From: Halorientalis sp. IM1011
GTDB taxonomy: Archaea; Halobacteriota; Halobacteria; Halobacteriales; Haloarculaceae
DNA: 64,000 bases
Direction: 5' to 3'
Assembly: GCF_001989615.1 (NCBI RefSeq)
Contig: NZ_CP019067.1
Location: 744,001-808,000, forward strand
Below, one piece after another: positions 27,583-35,956 of the stretch (within the stretch, counting starts at the first letter, position 1; each line of letters opens with the position of its first letter). Position numbers and translations under genes: made by a program. The notes beneath the pieces were generated by a model. The model was not told the DNA's origin. It did not search any database and saw nothing but the letters and a program-made list of their open reading frames with translations.

Positions 27583-27606
27583 TGACTCATACTACTGGCG
27601 AAGGCA

Positions 27607-27618
27607 ATTTAAATATTC
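27607..27618 (-). promoter_or_regulatory. TATA box upstream of the coiled-coil gene
   Basis: AATATTTAAATT on the minus strand is the only strong TATA-like element in this gap. It predicts transcription starting near 27586 and a leader of about 140 bases. Confidence 0.45.
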
Positions 27619-27692
27619 CGGTCGCTAACCCCCGTGAAAACAGCTACCAAGGGCCCGACGGGAGTGTGGTACTCCATCGCACTGGCCGGCAG

Positions 27693-29546
27693 TCACCCCT
27701 CGAACTGATAGGTGTTTTCGACGACCCGGTCCGGAAGCAACAGTGTGATACTGACCCCCTCGGCGTCGGTCGGAATCGAGACGGTTCCGGGCGTCGCCGT
27801 GTCTCGTGCATCGACGCTGACATCGATCTCGCCGCCGTCGTCGCCGGCCGACCACTCGACGGTCCCCGACGCCTGCTCCGGCCCGTCGTTGAGGAGCGTC
27901 AGCGGCGTCGTCGCGCCGGGAGCCGGATCGACCAGCGTCGCCTGAACGGGTTCGTAAGCCTCGCGCAGGGCCTCGAACCCGGATTTGGGCTCGCCGTCGC
28001 GTTCGAGGACGCCCATCCCGGCCGCGGCCGGATCCCGGAGCGTATGCGCGGCGAACAGCGACGCGTCGCGTCGCCGGAGTTCTTCCGCGACCCGCTTGAG
28101 GACGCGGGCCTGATACGCCTGTGACGCATCGGTCCCGCCGTCGACGTGGGCGTCGTGTTTCGCCCGGTCGAACCCCGGAACGTCCTCCTCGGGCACGACC
28201 GCCCCGAACGCGCCGGCCCCGAACTCGCCGATCACGTCGCCGACCTCGAACGTGTCCAGCAGCCACGCTGCGTCGTCGGCGTCGCCGTAGTCCCAGCCCG
28301 GATAGATCGTCGGCGCGTCGGCTCCACTGCCCAGCGCACCCACCACGGGGAACACCAGTCGATCCTCGGGGAACCCAGCGGCGACCGACTTTGCCGGCCC
28401 GCGGTCGTAGCCGGCCCGCCAGGCGCGCCAGCGCAGTCGCAAGCGGTCGAGCGTCCCCGATCCCAGCGGACTCGAAACGAGGTCGAGCGGGTCGTCGTGG
28501 ACGCTGTAGGCGAACAGCGACGGGTGCCGTCCGTAGGTCCGGTCGAGTGCAGCCGCCAGTTCGCGGCCGCGCTCGGCGTCGAACTCGCCGGGCCCGGTCA
28601 GCGGGAGGTCCTGCCAGACCAGCAGCCCGGCCTCGTTGCAGGCCTCGTAGACCGCCGGATCGGGCGCGTGGGCGTGCATGCGGACGAACGTCGCGTTGGC
28701 TTCGACCGCCCGGTCGATGTCGTCTGGTGTCGCCGAGAGGAGGGTGACCCCACGTCCCGGCACGCGTTCGCCGTTGACGACCAGTCCGTCGGCGTCACGG
28801 TCCATCGAGCAGAGTCCGGTCACGACCGACCGGGTCGCGTCATTGATTTTCGCCCGGACGGCGTAGCGGTGCTGCGGGCCGAGTCCGTCGGGCCACCACA
28901 GCGACGGGTCACGGACGTCGATGGTGTGTTCGACCACGGCCCGCTCGCCGGCCTCGGCCTCGACGGCCGCCCTGTCCATCATGCCCCGGCTCTGGAACTC
29001 GCCCTCCGGACGGAGGGAGAAGGTGACGCGGTCGTCGATGTCGGTGTCCGTCTCGACGACGGCCCGAACGTCGATCTCGGCGTTCCCGTCGACCAGCCGC
29101 GGGTGGACGTCCAGATCGTAGATGTACGTGCCGGGGTGGGTCTCGACGGACGCGTCCCACCAGATTCCCGGGACGCTGTCGCCCTCCGGGAAGAGATCGG
29201 TGTCGTGGACGCCGCCGAACCGGTCCTCGGGCGGCCGGCACTCGACGATCAGTTCGTTCTGGGCTTCGGGTTCGAAGGAGTGGCGGAATGGACGGAAGTA
29301 CGCGTCGTGTTCGCCGACGAGGTCGCCGTTGAGCCAGATTCGCGCGTGGGCGTACAGTCCCCGAAGTTCGACGACGGCGCGGTCCTCGTCGCCCGACCGC
29401 GGGTCGTCGAACACGGAGCGGTACGCGGCGGCCTCGGCGTCGGCGAACACGTCCGGCCGACCCGGTATCTCCACCGGTGTCCACACGTCCGGTTCGGGTT
29501 TGCCCGTGCCCGGCTCGACCGACGTCCCAGTCCACTCGCCCAGCAT
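27693..29546 (-). CDS. Glycoside hydrolase family 2-like protein, altered acid/base site
   Basis: A 617-aa protein with the GH2 order: a jelly-roll sugar-binding domain (about 1-150, with RIWLNGDLVGEHDAYFRPF), an immunoglobulin-like domain (about 150-250) and a TIM barrel (about 250-530). NATFVRMHAHAPDPAVYEAC and GLLVWQDLPL are typical barrel motifs. The usual GNE of the acid/base strand aligns with H350-D351-D352 (FAYSVHDDP), while the nucleophile-like Glu441 in GEFGAGAFG is kept. No signal peptide is visible. It may be a beta-mannosidase-like enzyme with unusual chemistry, or inactive. Confidence 0.8.
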   Translation of the reverse strand: MLGEWTGTSVEPGTGKPEPDVWTPVEIPGRPDVFADAEAAAYRSVFDDPRSGDEDRAVVELRGLYAHARIWLNGDLVGEHDAYFRPFRHSFEPEAQNELIVECRPPEDRFGGVHDTDLFPEGDSVPGIWWDASVETHPGTYIYDLDVHPRLVDGNAEIDVRAVVETDTDIDDRVTFSLRPEGEFQSRGMMDRAAVEAEAGERAVVEHTIDVRDPSLWWPDGLGPQHRYAVRAKINDATRSVVTGLCSMDRDADGLVVNGERVPGRGVTLLSATPDDIDRAVEANATFVRMHAHAPDPAVYEACNEAGLLVWQDLPLTGPGEFDAERGRELAAALDRTYGRHPSLFAYSVHDDPLDLVSSPLGSGTLDRLRLRWRAWRAGYDRGPAKSVAAGFPEDRLVFPVVGALGSGADAPTIYPGWDYGDADDAAWLLDTFEVGDVIGEFGAGAFGAVVPEEDVPGFDRAKHDAHVDGGTDASQAYQARVLKRVAEELRRRDASLFAAHTLRDPAAAGMGVLERDGEPKSGFEALREAYEPVQATLVDPAPGATTPLTLLNDGPEQASGTVEWSAGDDGGEIDVSVDARDTATPGTVSIPTDAEGVSITLLLPDRVVENTYQFEG

Positions 29547-29680
29547 ATACTGTCCGGGCGTCCGCCTGTGCCATATCCTTTACGCGACATTCGACCCTCG
29601 AAGGGGGGCGCAGTCGATTACTTTCACTTTCACTCCGCGGACGGCTCGGTTTGATACGTGATCCTCCCCTCTGTGCTGAC

Positions 29681-29845
29681 ATGATCGAAGAACTGTCCTG
29701 TACCTGTCGCGGCTGTGACCGGGAACTCCGTGACGAGTCGCTCCGACTCACCTACCGGACCGATGGCGGCGAGCGCCGCGCCTACGAGTGTGCCTGCGGT
29801 GCCGTGACGATCACCGTCGCGCGCCGAAACGACCCGCTGAAGTGA
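29681..29845 (+). CDS. Small cysteine-rich zinc-ribbon protein, 54 aa
   Basis: The frame begins MIEELSCTCRGCDREL and contains a second pair, YECACGAVTITV, so four or five cysteines can bind zinc. GGTTTGATAC lies about 28 bases upstream as a TATA-like element. It is divergent from the GH2-like gene and 21 bases before the DUF371 gene. No function recognised. Confidence 0.72.
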   Translation: MIEELSCTCRGCDRELRDESLRLTYRTDGGERRAYECACGAVTITVARRNDPLK

Positions 29846-29866
29846 ACTGAGCGTTTCCGCCCGGCC

Positions 29867-30280
29867 ATGGAAGAAGTCATTCGCGCACGCGGCCACGAGA
29901 ACGTCTCGGCCGAGCACGCGAGTACCTTCGAGGTCACGAGCGACGACTACCTCACCCCCGCCGGGGACTGCATCCTCGGCATCGAGGCCAATCGCGTCCC
30001 CGCGGACTTCGACCCCGACTTCGTCGCCGCCTGCCAGTCGGCCGACGCGACGATCACCGTCACGCTGGAAGCCAGTGGCCACACCGAGACCGTCACCGGG
30101 CGCGGCCACCCCGACCTGTCCTTCGAGAACGAGCGTAGCGCTGTCGGCCGCACGAGCGACTACGTGGACGATCGCACCATCCTCGTCGACGCCGACGCAG
30201 CCGCGGGGGATCTGGGCCGGGATCTCGTGGCGGCACTCGCCGACGGTGCCGAACTGACGGTGACGATCTCCGTCGAGTGA
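29867..30280 (+). CDS. DUF371 family protein, 137 aa
   Basis: The sequence shows the archaeal DUF371 pattern: VIRARGHENVSAEHASTFEV at the N-terminus, then LTPAGDCILGIEANRVPADF and VTGRGHPDLSFENERSAVGR, closing with a beta-rich tail. The family is short, soluble and of unknown role. The start is an ATG shortly after the small zinc-ribbon gene, so the two may be co-transcribed. Confidence 0.88.
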   Translation: MEEVIRARGHENVSAEHASTFEVTSDDYLTPAGDCILGIEANRVPADFDPDFVAACQSADATITVTLEASGHTETVTGRGHPDLSFENERSAVGRTSDYVDDRTILVDADAAAGDLGRDLVAALADGAELTVTISVE

Positions 30281-30352
30281 CCGGCTCGAATCGCGTTACA
30301 GCCGGGCCCGAAATGTAAAATCACTTCAATACGTTGGTCGGGTACTACCGAT

Positions 30353-30820
30353 ATGGCAGGACAACAGGCACAGGGACAGCCCGGTGGGGTACAGACCCGC
30401 GGACCGATCACGCCGGAACGTGCCGGCAAGATCGCGCTCGCGGCGGCAGGCGTCGTCTTCGTGGGGAGTGTCGTCTACAGCGTGTTCAGCATTAGTCTGC
30501 AGGGTGGCTCGATCGATTTCGCCGACCTCCTCGTCAACCACCTGTATGGCATCCCCTACCAGGCTGCGATGATCGGGGCAGTCCTCTGGGCCGTGGCGAC
30601 ACAGGGAAGTAAGGACGCGCTGCTCAAGGGAAGCGCCGTCGTCTACGCGGGCGATCTGCTGAACAGCATCATCGTGGCGACGACGAACGAACTCGTCGAG
30701 ACGAATCTGGGAACGCTTCTCGGCCCCGGCCAGAGCATCCTCTTTTTCGTCGGCTTCGTGATGGCAATCCGGCTCTACCACGGCAAGAACATCCTCCCCG
30801 GCGTCGGCGTCCGTCTCTGA
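30353..30820 (+). CDS. Membrane protein of unknown function, 155 aa
   Basis: A Gln/Gly-rich N-terminus (about 22 residues) is followed by four predicted helices at about 27-47, 60-82, 88-108 and 125-145. There are no known catalytic residues. AATGTAAAATC lies roughly 30-40 bases upstream and may be the TATA element. No family recognised. Confidence 0.72.
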   Translation: MAGQQAQGQPGGVQTRGPITPERAGKIALAAAGVVFVGSVVYSVFSISLQGGSIDFADLLVNHLYGIPYQAAMIGAVLWAVATQGSKDALLKGSAVVYAGDLLNSIIVATTNELVETNLGTLLGPGQSILFFVGFVMAIRLYHGKNILPGVGVRL

Positions 30821-30861
30821 GGATCCGGTGAGCCTTTCGAGGCTCGGTCGCTAGCGCGGGT

Positions 30862-31737
30862 ATGTCCGACGACCCCGAACCGGCCGAGAACATCAGCGGC
30901 GGGACCGCCGGTGGCGGCTACGCCGACACCTTCGACGCCGACACGCCGGCGACCCGCGCCGAGGCCGTCGTCGACAGTCTCGGCGACCTGTACTGGCAGA
31001 AGTCCTACGGCGGTCGGAACGCCTTCGAGTGTCTCGTCCGCACCATCCTCAGCCAGAACACCAGCGACGTGGCCAGCCAACCGGCCCACGACGCCCTGAT
31101 GGACCGATACGCGGAGGCACGAAGCGCCTCGAACGGCGCGAGCGGTGAGCGAAGCGAACCACGATCGGGGGGCGCAGGTGACCTCGCCGAAGCTCTCGCA
31201 GCGGCCGATCAGGTCGAACTCGCCGAGACGATCAGTTCCGCCGGCCTCTACAACCAGAAGTCCGAGCGGATTATCGACATCGCCGACCGCATCGTCACGG
31301 AGTACGGCGGCGAAGACGAATTCGACGCGTTCGTCCGCGAGGACGACCCCGGGGCGGTCCGGGACGCCCTGCTGGAGATGACCGGCGTCGGTCCCAAGAC
31401 CGCCGACTGCGTGTTGCTGTTCGCCGGTGGTCGCGACGGCGTCTTCCCCGTCGACACGCACGTCCACCGCATCACGCGCCGGCTCGGGCTGGCACCACCC
31501 GACGCCGACCACGAGGGGGTCCGCGAGCACCTCGAACGCGACGTACCGGGTGAGAAGTGCGGGTTCGGCCACACTGCGATGATCCAGTTCGGGCGCGAGT
31601 ACTGTTCGGCCCGCACCCCCGCCTGTCTGGACGACCCCGATGCCTGTCCGATGGCCGATCTCTGCGATCAGGTCGGGGTCGACCCGGAGACGGGCGAGGT
31701 CACCGATCCCGCCGATGTCGGGATCGCCGACGACTGA
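30862..31737 (+). CDS. nth: Endonuclease III-type DNA glycosylase
   Basis: A 291-aa HhH-GPD enzyme. NAFECLVRTILSQNTSD is the N-terminal helix, MTGVGPKTADCVLLFAGG carries the hairpin and catalytic Lys, and VFPVDTHVHRITRRLGL has the catalytic Asp. The Fe-S cysteines read C-x6-C-x6-C-x5-C, with the middle spacing longer than the usual x2 (CLDDPDACPMADLC). Residues about 80-102 are an extra Ser/Gly/Arg-rich insert encoded by palindromic DNA. It removes oxidised pyrimidines. Confidence 0.92.
   Translation: MSDDPEPAENISGGTAGGGYADTFDADTPATRAEAVVDSLGDLYWQKSYGGRNAFECLVRTILSQNTSDVASQPAHDALMDRYAEARSASNGASGERSEPRSGGAGDLAEALAAADQVELAETISSAGLYNQKSERIIDIADRIVTEYGGEDEFDAFVREDDPGAVRDALLEMTGVGPKTADCVLLFAGGRDGVFPVDTHVHRITRRLGLAPPDADHEGVREHLERDVPGEKCGFGHTAMIQFGREYCSARTPACLDDPDACPMADLCDQVGVDPETGEVTDPADVGIADD
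31105..31176. repeat. Palindromic GC-rich insert inside nth
   Basis: GAGGCAC at the left pairs imperfectly with GCGCCTC, followed by GCGAGCGGTGAGCGAAGCG. The stretch stays in frame and encodes the SASNGASGERSEPRSGG segment. It shares GAGCGAAGCG with intergenic DNA near 52097-52108. Confidence 0.4.
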
Positions 31738-31971
31738 GCGGAAAACGATGTGACCGTCATCCCGACGGATTGAGGCGAGCAGGCGACACGGGGGGTATCC
31801 GGCGGAGCGGCGTGTCGCACACCCGCCCAGTGCGCTCCGCGGCCGCGGTCAGGTCACGGGCGGGACTGGTCGCGGTTCTGGATATAAACCTACGGCCGGA
31901 GTGACGGAGGGTCCGTCGCTTGTCCACATCGGTGGCGAAGATTGAAACGCGTTCTCCGCCAGGATAGGACC

Positions 31972-32322
31972 GTGAAACGACCGGAACCCTCCGAATGGAA
32001 AGCACGGGACAGCTACCGGAAGCAGATTTTGGCGACGGAAGACGAGATCGGCTCCGAGGGGAACCTGCTACAGGTGGTCGAGGTACCGCCCGGCGAACAC
32101 GTCGAACCGCACTTCCACCGGGAGACACGGGAAGTGTTCTACGTCCAGCAGGCCGGCGGGCGGTTCGTGATCGACGGGACCGAGGTGACACCGGCGGCTG
32201 GCGAGGTCGTGGTCTGCGAACCGGGTGACGTTCACGAGGTGTACAACGAGTCCGACGAACCGTTTCGTATCCTCGTGTTCAAGGCCGATCTGGCCGAGGA
32301 CGATACGGTTTGGGAGGACTAG
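31972..32322 (+). CDS. Cupin-domain protein, 116 aa
   Basis: A single cupin barrel with the metal-site motif PPGEHVEPHFHRETREVFYV (first cupin motif, two His and a Glu) and the second motif VVCEPGDVHEVYNES. Small cupins of this kind bind a metal and can be isomerases, dioxygenases or sensors; the role is not readable. The GTG at 31972 was chosen over a TTG at 31942. The preceding 234-base gap holds a GATATAAACC TATA-like site near 31879-31890. Confidence 0.82.
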   Translation: MKRPEPSEWKARDSYRKQILATEDEIGSEGNLLQVVEVPPGEHVEPHFHRETREVFYVQQAGGRFVIDGTEVTPAAGEVVVCEPGDVHEVYNESDEPFRILVFKADLAEDDTVWED

Positions 32323-34244
32323 AGGAACCGGAAGGTCTCCAGATTCTTGGGCGCGAACGTCCGCATGTTGTACTCGTGGTACAGCGCCGACGAGAGGTCC
32401 TGCGTCGAGGACTCGTCGCCGTGGACACAGAGCACTTTCTCCGGGCGGGGGTTCATCGTCTTCACGAAGTTCTCCAGGCCCTGTCGGTCGGCGTGGCCGG
32501 AGAACCCGTCGACGGTCTCGACGTTACAGTTCAGGGTCAGCGAGTCCGAGCGACCGCGGCCGCGACTGCTGCCGATCGGAACCTGGTCCTGGCCTCGCTG
32601 GATGCTCCGGCCAAGGGTCCCCTGTGCCTGGTAGCCGACGAAGGTCAGCGTCGTATCCTGGTCCGGTCCGAGGTGTTCGAGCCACGACATGATCGGGCCA
32701 CCCGTGACCATCCCCGACGTCGAGAGGATGATCGCGGGGCCGCCGTCGGCGACCTCCTGGCGCTCCTCCTCGCCGCCGTCGATGTGGTTGAACTGGTCGG
32801 CCAGGAAGGGGTTCTCGTCGTCGTGGAAGATCCGGTCGCGCAGGTCGTCGCGCAGGTACTCCGGATAGGTCGTGTGGATCGCCGTGGCCTCCCAGATCAT
32901 CCCGTCCAGATGCACGGGCATCTCCGGAATGTCGCCGCTGCGCATCGCCTGTTCGATGACGAGCATCATCTCCTGGGAGCGGCCCACAGCGAACGCGGGG
33001 ATCAGAATCTTCCCACCCTGGTCGTAGGTTTCGTTGATGACTTCCTTGAGCCTGCGTTCCGAATCCTCCTGATCGGTCTGGTAGTCGTTGCGACCGCCGT
33101 AGGTGGATTCGAGGACGAGCGTCTCCACGCGGGGGAACTCGTTGACCGCGCCGTTGAACAGGCGGGTGTCCTCGTAGTGGATGTCACCGGAGAAGGCGAC
33201 GTTGTAGAGGCCGTCGCCGATGTGGAAGTGGGCGATCGAGGAGCCGAGAATGTGGCCCGCGTTGTGGAGGGTGAGCTTGATGTCCGGCGAGATGTCGGTC
33301 ACGTCACCGTACTCCAGCGGGATGCAGTGTTTGATCGCCTCCCGGACCATCTCCGAGTCGTACGGCGGGGCACGGCCCTCCTTGGCCGCCACGTCGAGAT
33401 AGTCCAGCGTGAGCAGGCCCATCAGGTCCCGCGTGGGCTCCGTGCAGTAGATCGGCCCGTCGTAGCCGTACTTGAAGAGAAGCGGGATGAACGCGGAGTG
33501 GTCGAGGTGGGCGTGGGTCAGGACGACGGCGTCGATCGAGTTCGCGCCCGACCCGAGGGCCTCCGGCACCTGCAGGTAGGGCACTTCGTCCTCGGCCCCG
33601 GGCTTGTCACCGCAGTCGACCAGAACGCGGGTCTCGGGCGTCGAGACGATGAAAGAAGCACGCCCGACCTCGCGGCAACATCCGAGGGTAGTGATGCGCA
33701 CCCACTCGTCGTCGGACATCTCCTCGCGGTGGATCTGCCGGCCGATCCGTTCGAGGATGTCCCGGCGCTCGTCGCGTTCCTGTTTGAGGAAGTTACGGAC
33801 GTTCGAGACCGTCGAGGACTCGATGGGCGGCGTCCGGACGACCTCGGGGGTCCAGCCGACCTTCTGGGTGATCTCACGCAGCGTCGAGCCGTGTCGCCCG
33901 ATCACCATCCCGGGCTTTTCGGCCTCGATGACGACCTCGCCGGTGTCGGCGTGGAAGTCCAGATCCGTGATGCCAGCCTCCTCGGGCGTGACCTCCATGA
34001 TCTGTTCGCGGGCCTTGTCCGGCACGGACAGCACGTCGGGGTCCGGCCGAACGGTGATGCGTTTGCGCAACTGGCTCGCCAGCTGGCGGATGAGATCGCC
34101 GTTCTGGGCGAACTTCTTGGGGTCGCGCGTGTACACGACCAGTTCCGGTCCCTCGTACTGGACGTCCGAGATGGAGATGTCCTCGGGAACTTCGCTGACG
34201 ATCTCTGCTTTCAACTCGTCTAACTGATTTTCTACCGTACTCAT
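32319..34244 (-). CDS. fttA: Transcription termination factor FttA (aCPSF1), beta-CASP ribonuclease
   Basis: A 641-aa protein. Residues 1-150 hold two KH-like domains (EKPGMVIGRHGSTLREI is the KH loop). A metallo-beta-lactamase domain follows with LTHAHLDHSAFIPLLF, AGHILGSSIAHFHIG and FSGDIHYEDTRLF, then the beta-CASP domain with STYGGRND and the final SGHADRQGLENF. The archaeal protein cuts nascent RNA and ends transcription. The ATG at 34244 begins the first KH-like domain; a longer upstream frame has no family character. The stop overlaps the convergent cupin by 4 bases. Confidence 0.95.
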   Translation of the reverse strand: MSTVENQLDELKAEIVSEVPEDISISDVQYEGPELVVYTRDPKKFAQNGDLIRQLASQLRKRITVRPDPDVLSVPDKAREQIMEVTPEEAGITDLDFHADTGEVVIEAEKPGMVIGRHGSTLREITQKVGWTPEVVRTPPIESSTVSNVRNFLKQERDERRDILERIGRQIHREEMSDDEWVRITTLGCCREVGRASFIVSTPETRVLVDCGDKPGAEDEVPYLQVPEALGSGANSIDAVVLTHAHLDHSAFIPLLFKYGYDGPIYCTEPTRDLMGLLTLDYLDVAAKEGRAPPYDSEMVREAIKHCIPLEYGDVTDISPDIKLTLHNAGHILGSSIAHFHIGDGLYNVAFSGDIHYEDTRLFNGAVNEFPRVETLVLESTYGGRNDYQTDQEDSERRLKEVINETYDQGGKILIPAFAVGRSQEMMLVIEQAMRSGDIPEMPVHLDGMIWEATAIHTTYPEYLRDDLRDRIFHDDENPFLADQFNHIDGGEEERQEVADGGPAIILSTSGMVTGGPIMSWLEHLGPDQDTTLTFVGYQAQGTLGRSIQRGQDQVPIGSSRGRGRSDSLTLNCNVETVDGFSGHADRQGLENFVKTMNPRPEKVLCVHGDESSTQDLSSALYHEYNMRTFAPKNLETFRFL

Positions 34245-34456
34245 AGCTCGAAAATGGCCAAAAAGCGGTCCTGTGTCCGAACGGAACACCGCCGGCGGTC
34301 GATGGGGATGGCCCCCACCGGCCCCCGAACGGCGGGACACAGGCTGTCTCCTGTAAGGGTCATAGTGTCGTTTGTGTGATCCGCGATAAGCGGTCCGAAC
34401 TCGTCGCTGCAGGATGAGTCCGGAAAACCGGCCTGTATTCGCCTCTATTGCCCCTA

Positions 34457-34467
34457 CATTATAAAAG
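34457..34467 (+). promoter_or_regulatory. TATA box in the fttA upstream gap
   Basis: CATTATAAAAG is the strongest TATA-like element in the 264-base divergent gap 34245-34508. It would give the 34509 gene a leader of about 20 bases. I see no other gene in the gap. Confidence 0.5.
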
Positions 34468-34508
34468 CCTTCGCAAAACAGTAGGTATTTCACCACGAAA
34501 TCGACACC

Positions 34509-34991
34509 ATGCACGTCTCACCTGCCGTCGTCGCAGCCGAACACGAGTGGGTCCGCGAGCGCGCGCCGACCGTCGTCGCGCTGATCGACACCGTCCGGAC
34601 CGAACTGGGAGAGCAGTTCGGGACCGACGTGGCAACGGTCACGGTCGAGCAGTACCACGAGGCCGTCGATACCGTCTTCGCCGACGGCGACCTCGCGGTC
34701 AACGTCACCGCGCTGGTCCGCCTGCTCCGGAATCTCGACGTTGACGGCGACTATCCCGGGTTCGTCGTCGACGAACTGCTCGGCCGGGAACTGGCCGGGA
34801 TGCTCGCCGGCACCCAGCCGCTCCGCATGCTCGGGGAGGCGACCTTTCACTACGCGGACGTGTTGACCCACGGCGACGCCGACGAGTCGGCCGGCGCGGA
34901 CGACCTGGACGCCGCGCTGGCCGCCGGCTTCCAGACGCGACTCCCGGGCTGGGAGTGGACCGAAACCGCGAGTCCGTTCGATAGCGACTGA
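34509..34991 (+). CDS. Uncharacterised haloarchaeal protein, 160 aa
   Basis: A soluble acidic protein starting MHVSPAVVAAEHEWV with mainly helical, Leu/Asp/Glu-rich sequence and no membrane segment or catalytic motif that I recognise. A repeat-like LRNLDVDGDYPGFVVDELLG segment lies mid-protein and the tail is acidic (DADESAGADDLDAAL). It is divergent from fttA. Confidence 0.7.
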   Translation: MHVSPAVVAAEHEWVRERAPTVVALIDTVRTELGEQFGTDVATVTVEQYHEAVDTVFADGDLAVNVTALVRLLRNLDVDGDYPGFVVDELLGRELAGMLAGTQPLRMLGEATFHYADVLTHGDADESAGADDLDAALAAGFQTRLPGWEWTETASPFDSD

Positions 34992-35028
34992 GCGACGGCT
35001 TCGTGACAGACAGAAACCGGAGAACGGC

Positions 35029-35178
35029 GAGCGCGTGTCGGTGCCACCCTCGGGACCCCACCCCGTCAGTCCCCTGTACCCCCCAAGGTACCGTCGGAGG
35101 ACCGTACCACGGGCCCAGCCCCGATGGCCCCCCAGCCATCGGGCTATACGGTGACACACGCTTTCCAGGGGTGTACCC
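35029..35178 (-). ncRNA. Candidate structured non-coding RNA in a convergent gap
   Basis: No protein gene lies in 34992-35236, where both flanking genes end. A strong TATA box at 35200-35208 would start a minus-strand transcript near 35177, just at GGGUACACCCC. From there the RNA could form a 9-bp hairpin (35120-35128 with 35135-35143, 6-nt loop), a second hairpin (35087-35095 with 35100-35108, one mismatch, GGAG/CUCC loop), and a 5-bp stem (35052-35056 with 35069-35073). Long-range arms also match: 35165-35178 with 35076-35088, and 35153-35161 with 35031-35039 (9 pairs, one wobble). It does not match RNase P, SRP RNA or tRNA as I know them. The 3' end is uncertain. Confidence 0.5.
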
Positions 35179-35199
35179 TTCGCCGGATATAGAGGGTCA

Positions 35200-35208
35200 T
35201 TTATAAAT
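35200..35208 (-). promoter_or_regulatory. TATA box of the candidate RNA gene
   Basis: TTTATAAAT is a near-perfect, almost palindromic archaeal TATA box located where no protein gene needs a promoter. It could also fire rightward, antisense to the DICT gene. Confidence 0.6.
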
Positions 35209-35236
35209 TATCGTCGACAACCGGCCACGGCCCCAG

Positions 35237-35956
35237 CTAACCCTCGACGTGCGCGGCCCGGAGATGCGTCACCAGTCGCTCGACACGGTCGGGGTCGTAC
35301 GTCCAGAAGCCGCCGTACGTGTCGGGTTCGCGTTCCCGGGCGATCAGCGCACAGGCCTGGGACTGTGTATCGGGACAGAATCCCACGAACCAGAACCGCC
35401 CGAGTTCACCGTCGGACTCGGTGTGTTCCGTGACGCCGGGAATCGGCGCTGCGTCCCACCGGCCGTCGAAGTAGACGTGCACGTCGAGATCGCTCTTCGC
35501 GAGACGTTCGTAAACGGATCGCTGAGCGGCCAGCGCCTCGGGTCGCTGGAAGCCGGCGTGGAGTTCTCCCCGACCGTGTCGCCAGGCCCGATCTTCGATC
35601 TCCCGGGTCGCCGCCAGCAGTTGCCGGCGCTCGAATGACTGAAAGAGCGTGTCGTCGAGCAGTTCCAGCAGCGGTTCGAGCGAGCCGGTCTGGGGGGTCT
35701 CGGCGTCGAGAACGCCGGCTGTCGGCTCGAACAGTGTCGCGACCGCTTCGAGGGGAACGGAGCCGAGAAATCGGTCACCCTGCCGGACCGTAACGAACCC
35801 GTCGGCGGACCCGTCCGGGAGTCGATCGAACCGCACGTCGACGTGCCACTCCGAGAGGCGGTCGGCGAGGTCTGACGGTGGGTCGGCGGCGTAGACGGTC
35901 ACGGTCCGCCGTCCGGCCGACAGGTCGTCGACGAACGCCCGGAGCGACTCGGTCAT
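35237..35956 (-). CDS. DICT sensory-domain protein, 239 aa
   Basis: A protein with the DICT pattern: an N-terminal helical part (MTESLRAFVDDLSAGRRTVT) and a core with FQSFERRQLLAATREIEDRA, then VYERLAKSDLDVHVYFDGRW and a C-terminal ALIAREREPDTYGGFWTYDP. DICT domains are proposed to sense light or redox signals beside other regulators. The start overlaps the upstream HTH gene by 4 bases, so sensor and HTH are split over two genes of one operon. Confidence 0.85.
   Translation of the reverse strand: MTESLRAFVDDLSAGRRTVTVYAADPPSDLADRLSEWHVDVRFDRLPDGSADGFVTVRQGDRFLGSVPLEAVATLFEPTAGVLDAETPQTGSLEPLLELLDDTLFQSFERRQLLAATREIEDRAWRHGRGELHAGFQRPEALAAQRSVYERLAKSDLDVHVYFDGRWDAAPIPGVTEHTESDGELGRFWFVGFCPDTQSQACALIAREREPDTYGGFWTYDPDRVERLVTHLRAAHVEG

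Noticed and set aside
34992-35236. RNase P, SRP RNA or tRNA in the convergent gap
   Set aside because: It is too short for RNase P or 7S RNA, and their conserved cores and the tRNA T-loop sequence are not visible.
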